Below, one piece after another: positions 1 to 5,893 of a DNA stretch of 5,943 nucleotides. The notes beneath the pieces were generated by a model. It ran no database searches. It had not been told where the DNA came from and was given only the letters and a program-made list of their open reading frames with translations. Every line of letters begins with the position of its first letter. Within the stretch, counting starts at the first letter, position 1. The translations under genes and the position numbers were made by a program. The DNA is taken from the NCBI GenBank assembly GCA_029942265.1, contig JAOZTO010000108.1, positions 1,613 through 7,555 on the forward strand, read 5' to 3'. Source of the stretch: Desulfocapsa sp. (GTDB lineage: Bacteria; Desulfobacterota; Desulfobulbia; Desulfobulbales; Desulfocapsaceae).

Positions 1-100
1 TGAGTGACGGGACAGCTGCAAGGAATACACATACCAGACACGCAAGTGAGACAAGTTGTATTACTATTTTGTTTTCCTGACAATATTTTCTATTTATCAT
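1..100 (-). CDS. Partial gene, N-terminal signal peptide, probable BatD
   Basis: Only the first 33 codons are inside the window; the gene continues past the left edge. The ATG (100-98) overlaps the TAA stop of batBC as TAATG. It is preceded by AAAGGA at 112-107, six bases upstream, a good ribosome binding site. The peptide begins MINRKYCQENK and is followed by a hydrophobic stretch (about residues 12-30, IVIQLVSLACLVCVFLAAV). This is the shape of a Sec signal peptide: basic n-region (R4, K5, K11), long h-region, small residues near the end. In Bat operons the gene after batB/batC is usually batD, an exported, membrane-anchored protein with repeated immunoglobulin-like regions. Position and signal peptide both fit, but no diagnostic BatD domain is visible, so the name is inferred from context. 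A signal anchor of another exported protein is the alternative. That a gene starts here is much surer than its identity. Confidence 0.7.
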   Translation of the reverse strand, partial: MINRKYCQENKIVIQLVSLACLVCVFLAAVPSL

Positions 101-2067
101 TACCAGTCCTTTAATATTTCATGATCGTTTATTCTATCAGAGCCGGGAGACGGGATAAAGTTTAATTCACCTTCTTCATCTTTTAAGCTGTCAAGCAATT
201 GTTGCGCTTCCTCGTTGGTCATTTTTCCCTGTAGTCTGCGCTGTTGATCCTGTGCCTGAGCTTCCTGTTCTTTTTTATCCGCAACTTCTTTAGCAGCAAC
301 ATCTTCTTTCTTCTTATCCGCTTCCTGCTGTTTTTGCTCGTCTGACGAAGTGTCTTTTGGCTGAGGCTGTTCCTCTTTCCCATCTTCTTGAGCATCCTGG
401 TCTTTTGGTTGCTCCTGCTTGTCTTCTGTGCCGTTTTGATCATCTTTATTATTCTGATCACCTGTTTCTTCTTTGTTTTTGTCCTGTTCCTGTTTATCCT
501 GATCTTTCTGATCCTTCTGATCCTGCTTGTCCTGCTTCTCTTTCTCTTTTTGCTCCTGTTGCTTCTTTAACTCTTCAAGTTTCTTTTTTACAAACTGAAG
601 GTTATGACTAGCATCTTCATTTACTGAGTTGAGTTGCAGAGATCCATCAAAGGATGCAATAGCCTGTTCCCACATTTCAATTGTATGTTGTGGATCTGTT
701 TCAAGTGTTTCTTTTCCACCCTGAAACAGTGCATTGCCACGATTATAATACGCTTCTTCCTGAAGGGCGAGGTCATCACTTTTCAGCGCTTCATTAAATG
801 CCTTTGCCGCATCTTCGTACATATTATTTTTGTAGGCAGCTGTTCCAAAATTATAGTGGAGTTTGGAGTCATCAGGTGTTGTCTGCAACTGTTCGTCGTA
901 AAATGTTGAAGCAGTAATAAAATCCCCGTTACTGTATGCGTCCTCACCAGGTGATGCCTCTGCGTGTGGTGCTGCAAAGCTTGTCAGAACAAATAAAAGT
1001 ATGGCTACAGCACTTTGTTGCTTTGTTCGTCTTCCAGCAGTTTTAATAAAAGGAATACGTAAACTGCGGCTGGATTTTCTACCTCCTACCATAAACTCAA
1101 ACATTAAAAAGAGTATGGCAGCGCCCAGTGGCCAAGTAAATTGCTCTAGCGGCACCTTATGTCGTTTTTCAACCAGCTCTTCTTTAGGGATAAGGGAGAG
1201 TTTTTCCTGATAAATGGTTTGCAGTCCTTCACCACCGGAACCAAGAGGAACATATAAGCCATTTGTTATTGCAGCAATTTCACTTAGTGCTATTTCATCA
1301 AGCTGAGAGGTGATAAATTTTCCCGACTCATCTTTTACAAAACCGGCCCTTCCGTTTCGATTTAATGGTATCAGCTCTCCATCGCTGGTTCCTACGCCAA
1401 CGGTGTAAATTGTCATGCCATTTTCGGCGGCATTCTTAGCAGCTTCTAATGCGTCTCCTTCCAGATTTTCACCATCGGTGATAAGCACCAGTATCTTGTG
1501 ATTTGCTTCATTTGTGAGGATCGATTCAGCCTCACTGATAGCTGCCGCAAGATCAGTTCCCCCCTGAGGGATAATCGTTGTGTCAATTGCCTGCAATGAG
1601 CTCTCAAATGCGTTGTAATCAATGGTCATGGGGCACATGAGAAAAGCAGATCCAGCAAAGGGCATAAGCCCGACTCGATCTCCGCCAAGCTGGGTCACAA
1701 AATCCATAATGGCAAATTTTGCACGCTCCAGACGATTGGGATTTACATCTTCTGCCAACATACTTTTGGAGGTATCTACTGCAAACAAAATATCAATGCC
1801 CTTGCGTTTTACATCCACCCACTTGAATCCGTATTGAGGTCTGGCAATTGCAATAAAACAGCAGACAATGGCCACAATGATAACACTTTTTTTCAACAAG
1901 CGACGTTTCGATGAAACGTTTGCACAGAGTGTTTTTAGCAGATGCGAAGCAGCAAAACGCTGTAGCTCTGAGTTTCTTCTACGGGTCATTTCTCTATAGA
2001 GAAGTATCAGCAGAATACTTATAATGCCTCCGGCAAAAAGCCATAGAGGAGTTGCGAAAGTAATCAT
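100..2067 (-). CDS. BatB-BatC fusion: VWA, TPR and charged tail membrane protein
   Basis: The 655-residue protein joins two usually separate Bat proteins. The BatB half has transmembrane segments at about 7-24 and 59-76, the family motif IARPQYG (74-80), and a VWA domain (about 90-290) with an intact MIDAS: D98, S100, S102 (DTSKS), T171 and D198 (LITDGE). A third segment follows at about 311-327. The BatC half begins with a signal-peptide-like segment (352-371, ending near PHAEAS), then about three TPR-like repeats (374-500), a K/Q/E/D-rich tail (497-610), and a C-terminus with MTNEEAQQLLDSL (616-628) and terminal KDW, typical of BatC. Arginine/lysine clusters (25-31, 54-60, 330-347) place both VWA and TPR parts in the periplasm by the positive-inside rule. 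It overlaps batA by ATGA; GGAGG lies at 2083-2079, 11 bases upstream, a rather long spacing. The role is in the Bat stress/aerotolerance complex; the exact substrate is unknown. Confidence 0.92.
   Translation of the reverse strand: MITFATPLWLFAGGIISILLILLYREMTRRRNSELQRFAASHLLKTLCANVSSKRRLLKKSVIIVAIVCCFIAIARPQYGFKWVDVKRKGIDILFAVDTSKSMLAEDVNPNRLERAKFAIMDFVTQLGGDRVGLMPFAGSAFLMCPMTIDYNAFESSLQAIDTTIIPQGGTDLAAAISEAESILTNEANHKILVLITDGENLEGDALEAAKNAAENGMTIYTVGVGTSDGELIPLNRNGRAGFVKDESGKFITSQLDEIALSEIAAITNGLYVPLGSGGEGLQTIYQEKLSLIPKEELVEKRHKVPLEQFTWPLGAAILFLMFEFMVGGRKSSRSLRIPFIKTAGRRTKQQSAVAILLFVLTSFAAPHAEASPGEDAYSNGDFITASTFYDEQLQTTPDDSKLHYNFGTAAYKNNMYEDAAKAFNEALKSDDLALQEEAYYNRGNALFQGGKETLETDPQHTIEMWEQAIASFDGSLQLNSVNEDASHNLQFVKKKLEELKKQQEQKEKEKQDKQDQKDQKDQDKQEQDKNKEETGDQNNKDDQNGTEDKQEQPKDQDAQEDGKEEQPQPKDTSSDEQKQQEADKKKEDVAAKEVADKKEQEAQAQDQQRRLQGKMTNEEAQQLLDSLKDEEGELNFIPSPGSDRINDHEILKDW
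238..579 (-). repeat. K/Q/E/D low-complexity coding segment with 9-bp units
   Basis: This part of batBC encodes residues about 497-610, composed almost only of Lys, Gln, Glu and Asp, plus some Asn, Ala and Pro. Its core at 481-540 consists of imperfect 9-base units, for example AAGGATCAG, AAGGATCAG, AAAGATCAG on the coding strand, translating to repeated K-D-Q triplets. Unit length is a multiple of three, so gain or loss of units would keep the frame. The segment separates the TPR part from the conserved C-terminal helix. It is probably a flexible or helical charged spacer in the periplasm; that role is inferred from composition only. Confidence 0.8.
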
Positions 2068-3050
2068 GGTAAACGTTTCCTCCCAATCAGGATTTCAGCT
2101 CCTAGAAAAAGTAGCGATGCAAAGACGAACCAGGAAAACAGTTCCCGATAATTTTCAAATTTTTTGATGTTTCTGGTTGTGGTCTCCATCGTGTTAATCT
2201 CCTCATACACTTTTTCAAGTGATTCCGTATCCGTTGCACGAAAATATCGACCACCTGTCATTTCAGCAACCTGTCCAAGTGTTTCATCATCAATATCGAC
2301 TCTCACCTGCACCAGATGTTTTCGACCAAAGGCATCTGTGACGGGCATGGGTGCTTCACCTCTGGTTCCTGCGCCGATGGTGTATACTTTGATTCCAAGG
2401 GTTTCTGCTGCTTCTGCTGCAACCAGAGGTGGAACTGTCCCTGTGTTATTCATTCCGTCTGTGAGCAGAATCATAATGCGTGATTTTGCATCCCGATCAC
2501 GCAGACGATTCAATCCACTGCCAATTGCTGATCCAATGGCTGTACCATCTTCAATCATACCGATGGAAAGCGAATCGAGACGCTGCACAAGCCAGTCATG
2601 ATCAAGGGTAAGAGGGCTTACCATATAAGGTTTTCCACTGAAAGCAAGAAGCCCGATACGATCATTGGGTCGTTCATCAATAAAGGTATGCATAACTGAT
2701 TTTACAACATCAAGTCGGTTTACAGCCTTTCCTTTCAGGGTGAAATCCAGTGCCTCCATAGAACCGGACACATCCACCGCAAGTAAGATGTCGATACCAC
2801 TTGCTTCAATCTCAGTAGTGGTATTTCCGAGTTGAGGTCTGGCAAAGGCCAAAATCAACAATCCCAATCCAAAAAGGCGTAATGCGGCAAGTATCCGGCC
2901 CGGCCCTGTTCTGCGGCCTTCTGCCAGAGTTGTGGCAATGGATGTTGATGAAAAAATAAGTGCTGGTGCTGCACTGCGCCTGCCTCGAAGAATAGCTAGC
3001 AGCGGCAGCAGAGAAAGCAACCAGAGAAATTCAGGATGAAGAAATCGCAT
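2064..3050 (-). CDS. batA: BatA: membrane-anchored VWA-domain protein
   Basis: The 328 residues match the usual BatA length of about 320-340. The N-terminal BatA-type hairpin has hydrophobic segments at about 7-21 and 52-70, followed by the family signature FARPQLG (69-75). The VWA domain runs from about 84 to 285 with a complete MIDAS metal site: D93, S95, S97 (DVSGS), T170 (EDGTAIG) and D198 (LLTDGMN). A C-terminal transmembrane segment lies at about 305-322 before a basic end (GRKRLP). Between the second and third segments the VWA domain is predicted periplasmic. The gene starts 5 bases after the DUF4381-like stop and overlaps batBC by ATGA. AGAGGA at 3068-3063 is 12 bases from the ATG, longer than ideal, so coupling to upstream translation probably matters. 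The presumed role is a metal-dependent adhesion-type module of the MoxR/Bat complex, linked in some bacteria to oxidative or other stress tolerance; its ligand is unknown. Family assignment is firm; the A versus B label rests on gene order and on the TPR part being fused to its neighbour. Confidence 0.93.
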   Translation of the reverse strand: MRFLHPEFLWLLSLLPLLAILRGRRSAAPALIFSSTSIATTLAEGRRTGPGRILAALRLFGLGLLILAFARPQLGNTTTEIEASGIDILLAVDVSGSMEALDFTLKGKAVNRLDVVKSVMHTFIDERPNDRIGLLAFSGKPYMVSPLTLDHDWLVQRLDSLSIGMIEDGTAIGSAIGSGLNRLRDRDAKSRIMILLTDGMNNTGTVPPLVAAEAAETLGIKVYTIGAGTRGEAPMPVTDAFGRKHLVQVRVDIDDETLGQVAEMTGGRYFRATDTESLEKVYEEINTMETTTRNIKKFENYRELFSWFVFASLLFLGAEILIGRKRLP

Positions 3051-3055
3051 AGTCG

Positions 3056-3577
3056 TTATTTATCCTCTTTGTCATGTTCACGAGTGGCTTCAATAAAATT
3101 CCGAACAGCTGTTTCCATTTTTTCCATTTCATGTATGTCGGGTCTGAGCCGTGCAAATTTTGCAAGATCGCATTGGCCAAGACATTCGTGAAGGCTTTCA
3201 AAATGCGTGTCAAAGAGTGACGCCGTTTGATTTGGAAACTCTGTGAGACCGGTAAAAAATTCTCTTGTGGTCTGTCTGCTTGTTCTGATTTGAAAACGTT
3301 TTTCGATATAGCGTCTTAGAATATCGGATACTTCCATTGCGTACTGTTTTGCCTGGTCAGGATTCATCAGACTTCGTATTCGTTGAAGTTTATCCAGTGC
3401 AGTTTGATATGCTGACGGGAGCAGTATCTTTTTCTTTCTAAATCGAAAAAACCAGATAAGTATCGCAAGAACCAGAAGGGTAAGTACAATTCCCGCAATG
3501 AGTAATGTGTAGTTTGGATCTTCCGGCAAAAGAAACGGAGGATGGATATCACGAAGTTGTGGCTGATCAGGATTCAT
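3056..3577 (-). CDS. DUF4381-like single-pass membrane protein
   Basis: A 173-residue protein with a short N-terminal part containing LRDIHPPFLLPED (8-20), one transmembrane segment at about 24-45, a strongly basic stop-transfer sequence (RFRKKK, 45-50) and a helical C-terminal region. That region carries a conserved-looking block, YAMEVSDILRRYIEKRF (79-95), then TTREFF (103-108) and DLAKFARLRPD (127-137). The L-R-D-I-H-P start, single membrane segment, LRRYIE block and DLAKFA block are typical of the DUF4381-like proteins found between DUF58 and BatA genes. The basic cluster predicts N-out, C-in topology, so the conserved part faces the cytosol, where it could meet DUF58 or MoxR; this is inference. 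The start is well defined: ATGA overlap with the DUF58 stop, and AGGAGG at 3591-3586 with 8-base spacing, the best ribosome binding site in the operon. No enzymatic motif is visible; the biochemical function is unknown. Confidence 0.85.
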   Translation of the reverse strand: MNPDQPQLRDIHPPFLLPEDPNYTLLIAGIVLTLLVLAILIWFFRFRKKKILLPSAYQTALDKLQRIRSLMNPDQAKQYAMEVSDILRRYIEKRFQIRTSRQTTREFFTGLTEFPNQTASLFDTHFESLHECLGQCDLAKFARLRPDIHEMEKMETAVRNFIEATREHDKEDK

Positions 3578-4488
3578 CTGTTGATCCTCCTGCGTCTGTT
3601 TCCGAAAAAATTCATTAATGGTGGAATATAGGATTCGTCTGTTGAGAGATCGAGTAGATCCACCCCGGCTGATCGTATGGTTTTATGAAGGATTTGTGTT
3701 CGTGAGGCTGCAAGCTCTGCATACTCTTGGCGAACGGCTGGATCAGATGTGTCCAACTCTACCTGCATACCGCTTTCAGCATCTTCAATTGTGAGCCATC
3801 CCACATCGGGAATAGTGTGTTCACGGGGATCTGAGATGATCATGGAAATCAGATCATGGCGTCGATTAGTGACCTGCATTTTTGGCTGAAGCGCACTGAG
3901 AGCATCTTCAAATGCACCAGGCAGGCAAAAATCAGAAATAAGAAAGGTCACACATTTACGTTTTGCCACACCATTAATAAAGTCCAGCGGAACGAGTAAA
4001 TCTGTCTTTCTGCCCTGTGGTTGAAAAAACAGAATTTCTCTGATAAGGCGCAGGATGTGCGAACGTCCTTTTTTGGGCGGAATGTAGAGTTCAACAAAAT
4101 CAGAGAAAAGAACCAGTCCGACTTTGTCGTTATTACGTACTGCTGAAAATGCCAGAACAGAACCGATTTCTGCCATTATCTCCCTTTTAGAGCGTTTTGC
4201 CGAACCAAAATCCCCTGATCCTGAAATATCAATCAGCAGCATAATGGTGAGTTCCCGTTCTTCGGTGAACTTTTTTATATGTGGAATACCTGTACGTGCC
4301 GTGACATTCCAATCTATTGTTCTGATTTCATCACCTGGTACATACTCCCGCACCTCGTCAAAGTTCATACCCCGTCCTTTAAATACGGACTGGTAGTTTC
4401 CGGCAAGGGTATCGTTGACCAGACGGCTGGTTCGCACCTCGATCTGACGCACTTTTTTCAGGATTTCTTTTGTGATTTGTTCTTCCAT
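3574..4488 (-). CDS. DUF58 (VWA-like) cytosolic protein
   Basis: The 304-residue protein is close to the usual DUF58 size. The diagnostic DUF58 block lies at 36-79 (FKGRGMNFDEVREYVPGDE, then R56, IDW 58-60, ART 64-66 and the FTEERE end). The following VWA-like fold carries MIDAS-type residues D87, S89 and S91 (DISGS), T162 (GRKTDL) and D186 (FLISDF). No signal peptide or membrane segment is seen, so it should be cytosolic or peripheral at the membrane. DUF58 proteins are regular partners of MoxR ATPases, and here it is the next gene after moxR. The ATG is preceded only by a weak GTGAG (4499-4495), which lies two bases from the foot of a large inverted repeat, so initiation could be affected by that structure. 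It overlaps the next gene by ATGA. The C-terminal NRRRRINR is notably basic. Family call is secure; molecular role in the complex is not established. Confidence 0.92.
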   Translation of the reverse strand: MEEQITKEILKKVRQIEVRTSRLVNDTLAGNYQSVFKGRGMNFDEVREYVPGDEIRTIDWNVTARTGIPHIKKFTEERELTIMLLIDISGSGDFGSAKRSKREIMAEIGSVLAFSAVRNNDKVGLVLFSDFVELYIPPKKGRSHILRLIREILFFQPQGRKTDLLVPLDFINGVAKRKCVTFLISDFCLPGAFEDALSALQPKMQVTNRRHDLISMIISDPREHTIPDVGWLTIEDAESGMQVELDTSDPAVRQEYAELAASRTQILHKTIRSAGVDLLDLSTDESYIPPLMNFFGNRRRRINR

Positions 4489-4702
4489 AATAAACTCACA
4501 ATAAATATTCGGCTAGTACCCCATCTTCGTTCGATCCGGCTTGTTCACATATGAACAAATATAGTTCACAAGTCGGATCAAACGAACTTGGGGCACTATC
4601 CAAATATTTATAACCTTTTGATATAACGATAAAATGTGTATCTTCTTGTTTTCTATGACAGCTTTAAAATCGTAAGGCATTAAACAGTTAAAATGCAATA
4701 CG
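4489..4702. other. Intergenic gap moxR-DUF58, no gene
   Basis: This 214-bp gap is the only sizeable one inside the operon. Positions 4501-4611 hold a long inverted repeat, described separately. The remaining 4612-4702 is AT-rich and shows no coding potential, no GC stem with a T-run that would make an intrinsic terminator for moxR, and no convincing promoter. A TATAAA lies at the edge of the repeat on the minus strand, but its -35 region is poor. Read-through from moxR into DUF58 is therefore the simplest assumption. Confidence 0.7.
4501..4611. repeat. 111-bp imperfect inverted repeat, MITE/REP-like
   Basis: The arms 4501-4544 and 4568-4611 pair about a 23-base centre. Paired base by base, 37 of 44 positions are Watson-Crick on the plus strand. 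On the minus strand, which is the operon transcript, three of the seven exceptions become G-U pairs, leaving four mismatches. The left arm begins ATAAATATTCGGCTAGTACC, and the right arm read on the minus strand begins ATAAATATTTGGATAGTGCC. The central part (4542-4559) contains a second small palindrome, TTGTTCA-CATA-TGAACAA. There is no open reading frame of interest and no T-run after the stem. A third copy of the arm end lies at 5871. The form suggests a small non-autonomous insertion or dispersed palindromic element. In mRNA it would be a very stable hairpin directly before the DUF58 ribosome binding site. No target-site duplication was identified. Confidence 0.85.
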
Positions 4703-5764
4703 TTACGGAACAGGGACAGTATCCAGAATCTTGCGGATAATATCTTCACTTGTAATGGCTTCTGCTTCAGCTTCATAACTGATGCGGATACGATGTCGCA
4801 TCACATCCATGGCAGCGGATTTTACATCATCAGGTGTGACATAGCCACGCCCTGCAAGGAAGGCAAGCGCACGAGTTACTGCTTTTAAGTTAATGGTTGC
4901 CCGAGGTGAGGCACCTGTTTCTATATAGTCATGGAGATCAAGTTGAAATGCCTTTGGATCACGAGTGGCACATACTAAAGAGACGATATAATCTTTAATT
5001 TTATCATCCATATAGATGCTGTCTACTACCTTTCGTGAAGCAAAAATTTCATCAGGCCCGATAACAGGATTGACTGAAATTTTTGAGTCGGTATGATCAA
5101 TGGCATCAAGGATCATGCGTTCCTGAATCTGAGATGGGTAATCCACAACAACTTTGAGCATAAATCTATCAATCTGCGCCTCAGGAAGGGGATAGGTACC
5201 TTCCTGTTCGATGGGATTTTGAGTGGCAAGAACCAGAAATAGTTCTGGCAGACTAAAGGTTTCATCACCGATGGTCACCTGTTTTTCCTGCATGGCTTCA
5301 AGCATGGCAGACTGCACTTTTGCCGGTGCCCGGTTGATCTCATCTGCTAATACAAGGGAAGAAAAAATAGGGCCTTTTTTTACTTCAAAGGCAGTGTCTT
5401 TCGGGTTGTAAATCTGGGTACCGATGATATCCGCAGGAAGCATATCAGGAGTAAATTGAATACGTTGGAAGTCTGTGTTTACAGCCATTGCAAGAGTTTT
5501 TACCGCAAGAGTCTTGGCAAGACCCGGCAGACCTTCTAAAAGAATATGACCGCCTGTCAGTAATCCGACAAGCAGACGCTCAACAAGATGTTCCTGACCG
5601 ATAATTGACTTGCCTATCTCCTGTCGCAGCAATCCTACCCATGCAGAGTTTGCGGCGACGGACTCGTTTATTGCCTGAATGGATGTGTATCCCTCTTGTG
5701 GGACTGTTTGTGGAGGTATGGCTATTACCGATGTGCTTTCTACTGTTGTGTTTTGCTCATTCAT
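4703..5764 (-). CDS. moxR: MoxR family AAA+ ATPase
   Basis: The 353-residue protein has all AAA+ elements in order: Walker A GLPGLAKT (78-85, K84 and T85), Walker B LVLADEIN (137-144, D141 and E142), sensor 1 TQNP (181-184), the EAQIDRF region (195-201) with R200 as a likely arginine finger, and sensor 2 GASPRA (284-289) at the start of a helical lid. The motif spellings (LEGLPGLAKT, TQNPIEQEGTYPLPEAQ) are those of the MoxR family. It is cytosolic and expected to act as a hexameric ATP-driven chaperone on the VWA proteins encoded downstream. Residues about 1-30 are a Thr/Ser/Pro/Gln-rich extension before the usual MoxR start, making it slightly longer than the common 310-335 residues. The start at 5764 is chosen because AAGGAG (5776-5771) lies six bases upstream; an in-frame ATG at 5785 lacks a ribosome binding site. 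It is first in the operon and separated from DUF58 by a repeat-filled gap. Confidence 0.95.
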   Translation of the reverse strand: MNEQNTTVESTSVIAIPPQTVPQEGYTSIQAINESVAANSAWVGLLRQEIGKSIIGQEHLVERLLVGLLTGGHILLEGLPGLAKTLAVKTLAMAVNTDFQRIQFTPDMLPADIIGTQIYNPKDTAFEVKKGPIFSSLVLADEINRAPAKVQSAMLEAMQEKQVTIGDETFSLPELFLVLATQNPIEQEGTYPLPEAQIDRFMLKVVVDYPSQIQERMILDAIDHTDSKISVNPVIGPDEIFASRKVVDSIYMDDKIKDYIVSLVCATRDPKAFQLDLHDYIETGASPRATINLKAVTRALAFLAGRGYVTPDDVKSAAMDVMRHRIRISYEAEAEAITSEDIIRKILDTVPVP

Positions 5765-5770
5765 GTGCTG

Positions 5771-5776
5771 CTCCTT
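5771..5776 (-). promoter_or_regulatory. Ribosome binding site deciding the moxR start
   Basis: AAGGAG on the minus strand is six bases from the ATG at 5764-5762. The alternative in-frame ATG at 5785-5783 overlaps the sequence just before this site and has no purine-rich motif of its own, so the shorter protein is preferred. Confidence 0.85.
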
Positions 5777-5796
5777 ATATGTCATATTCAGGGAAA

Positions 5797-5805
5797 ATTA
5801 TCTCA
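5797..5805 (-). promoter_or_regulatory. Candidate extended -10 promoter for the operon
   Basis: On the minus strand TGAGATAAT fits an extended -10 element (TGn followed by GATAAT, five of six to TATAAT). The hexamer about 17 bases upstream (around 5820-5825, GTGTTA) is a poor -35, as is common for extended -10 promoters. Transcription would begin near 5790, giving a leader of roughly 25 bases that includes the moxR ribosome binding site. No other candidate in 5765-5943 is clearly better. The assignment is from motif matching alone. Confidence 0.35.
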
Positions 5806-5833
5806 CTACAGCGATACAATAACACGGCAACAT

Positions 5834-5848
5834 TGCAAGAACCTTGCA
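5834..5848. promoter_or_regulatory. Palindrome TGCAAG-AAC-CTTGCA, possible operator
   Basis: This is a perfect 6-base inverted repeat with a 3-base centre, located about 50 bases upstream of the predicted start of transcription. It could be a binding site for a dimeric regulator or a small hairpin. The assignment rests on symmetry and position only. Confidence 0.3.
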
Positions 5849-5853
5849 CGAAC

Positions 5854-5869
5854 ATTACAATGCTGTAAT
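5854..5869. promoter_or_regulatory. Palindrome ATTACA-ATGC-TGTAAT, possible operator
   Basis: This is a perfect 6-base inverted repeat with a 4-base centre. Its centre is 20.5 bases from the centre of the palindrome at 5834-5848, close to two helical turns. It directly abuts the repeat copy at 5871, so it could instead belong to that element. The two palindromes have different sequences, so they need not bind the same protein. Confidence 0.3.
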
Positions 5870-5870
5870 A

Positions 5871-5893
5871 ATAAATATTTGGATAGCACCCTA
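5871..5893 (+). repeat. Third copy of the repeat end
   Basis: The first 16 bases, ATAAATATTTGGATAG (5871-5886), are identical to the reverse complement of 4596-4611, the right arm of the inverted repeat downstream of moxR. They also resemble 4501-4516 with two differences. Similarity continues weakly through ACCC to about 5893 and then fades. A 16-base identity plus the shared CCC context is unlikely by chance in 6 kb. The copy points away from moxR, and the copy at 4596-4611 points away in the other direction, so the two enclose moxR with its leader. Confidence 0.8.

Noticed and set aside
388..570. Plus-strand open frame encoding an almost purely Leu/Ile/Phe/Val hydrophobic peptide
   Set aside because: It is the antisense of the Lys/Gln/Glu/Asp-rich tail of batBC. 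Such codons read as hydrophobic residues on the opposite strand. There is no ribosome binding site or supporting context.
4501..4611. Inverted repeat as an intrinsic terminator for moxR
   Set aside because: The stem is far longer than usual and carries mismatches, and no T-run follows it on the minus strand (the sequence after it is TTGTGAGTTTATT). Termination there would also cut off the coupled downstream genes.
4600..4640. Internal promoter for DUF58 from TATAAA at the repeat edge (minus strand)
   Set aside because: The -10 is reasonable but the hexamer about 17 bases upstream is very poor, there is no TGn extension, and the TATAAA is part of an AT-rich repeat border.
4513..4776. Minus-strand 87-codon frame across the end of moxR and the gap
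   Set aside because: It starts inside moxR in another frame, has no ribosome binding site, and its end is simply translated inverted-repeat sequence.
5765..5785. Longer moxR starting at the ATG at 5785
   Set aside because: It has no ribosome binding site, whereas the ATG at 5764 has AAGGAG six bases upstream.
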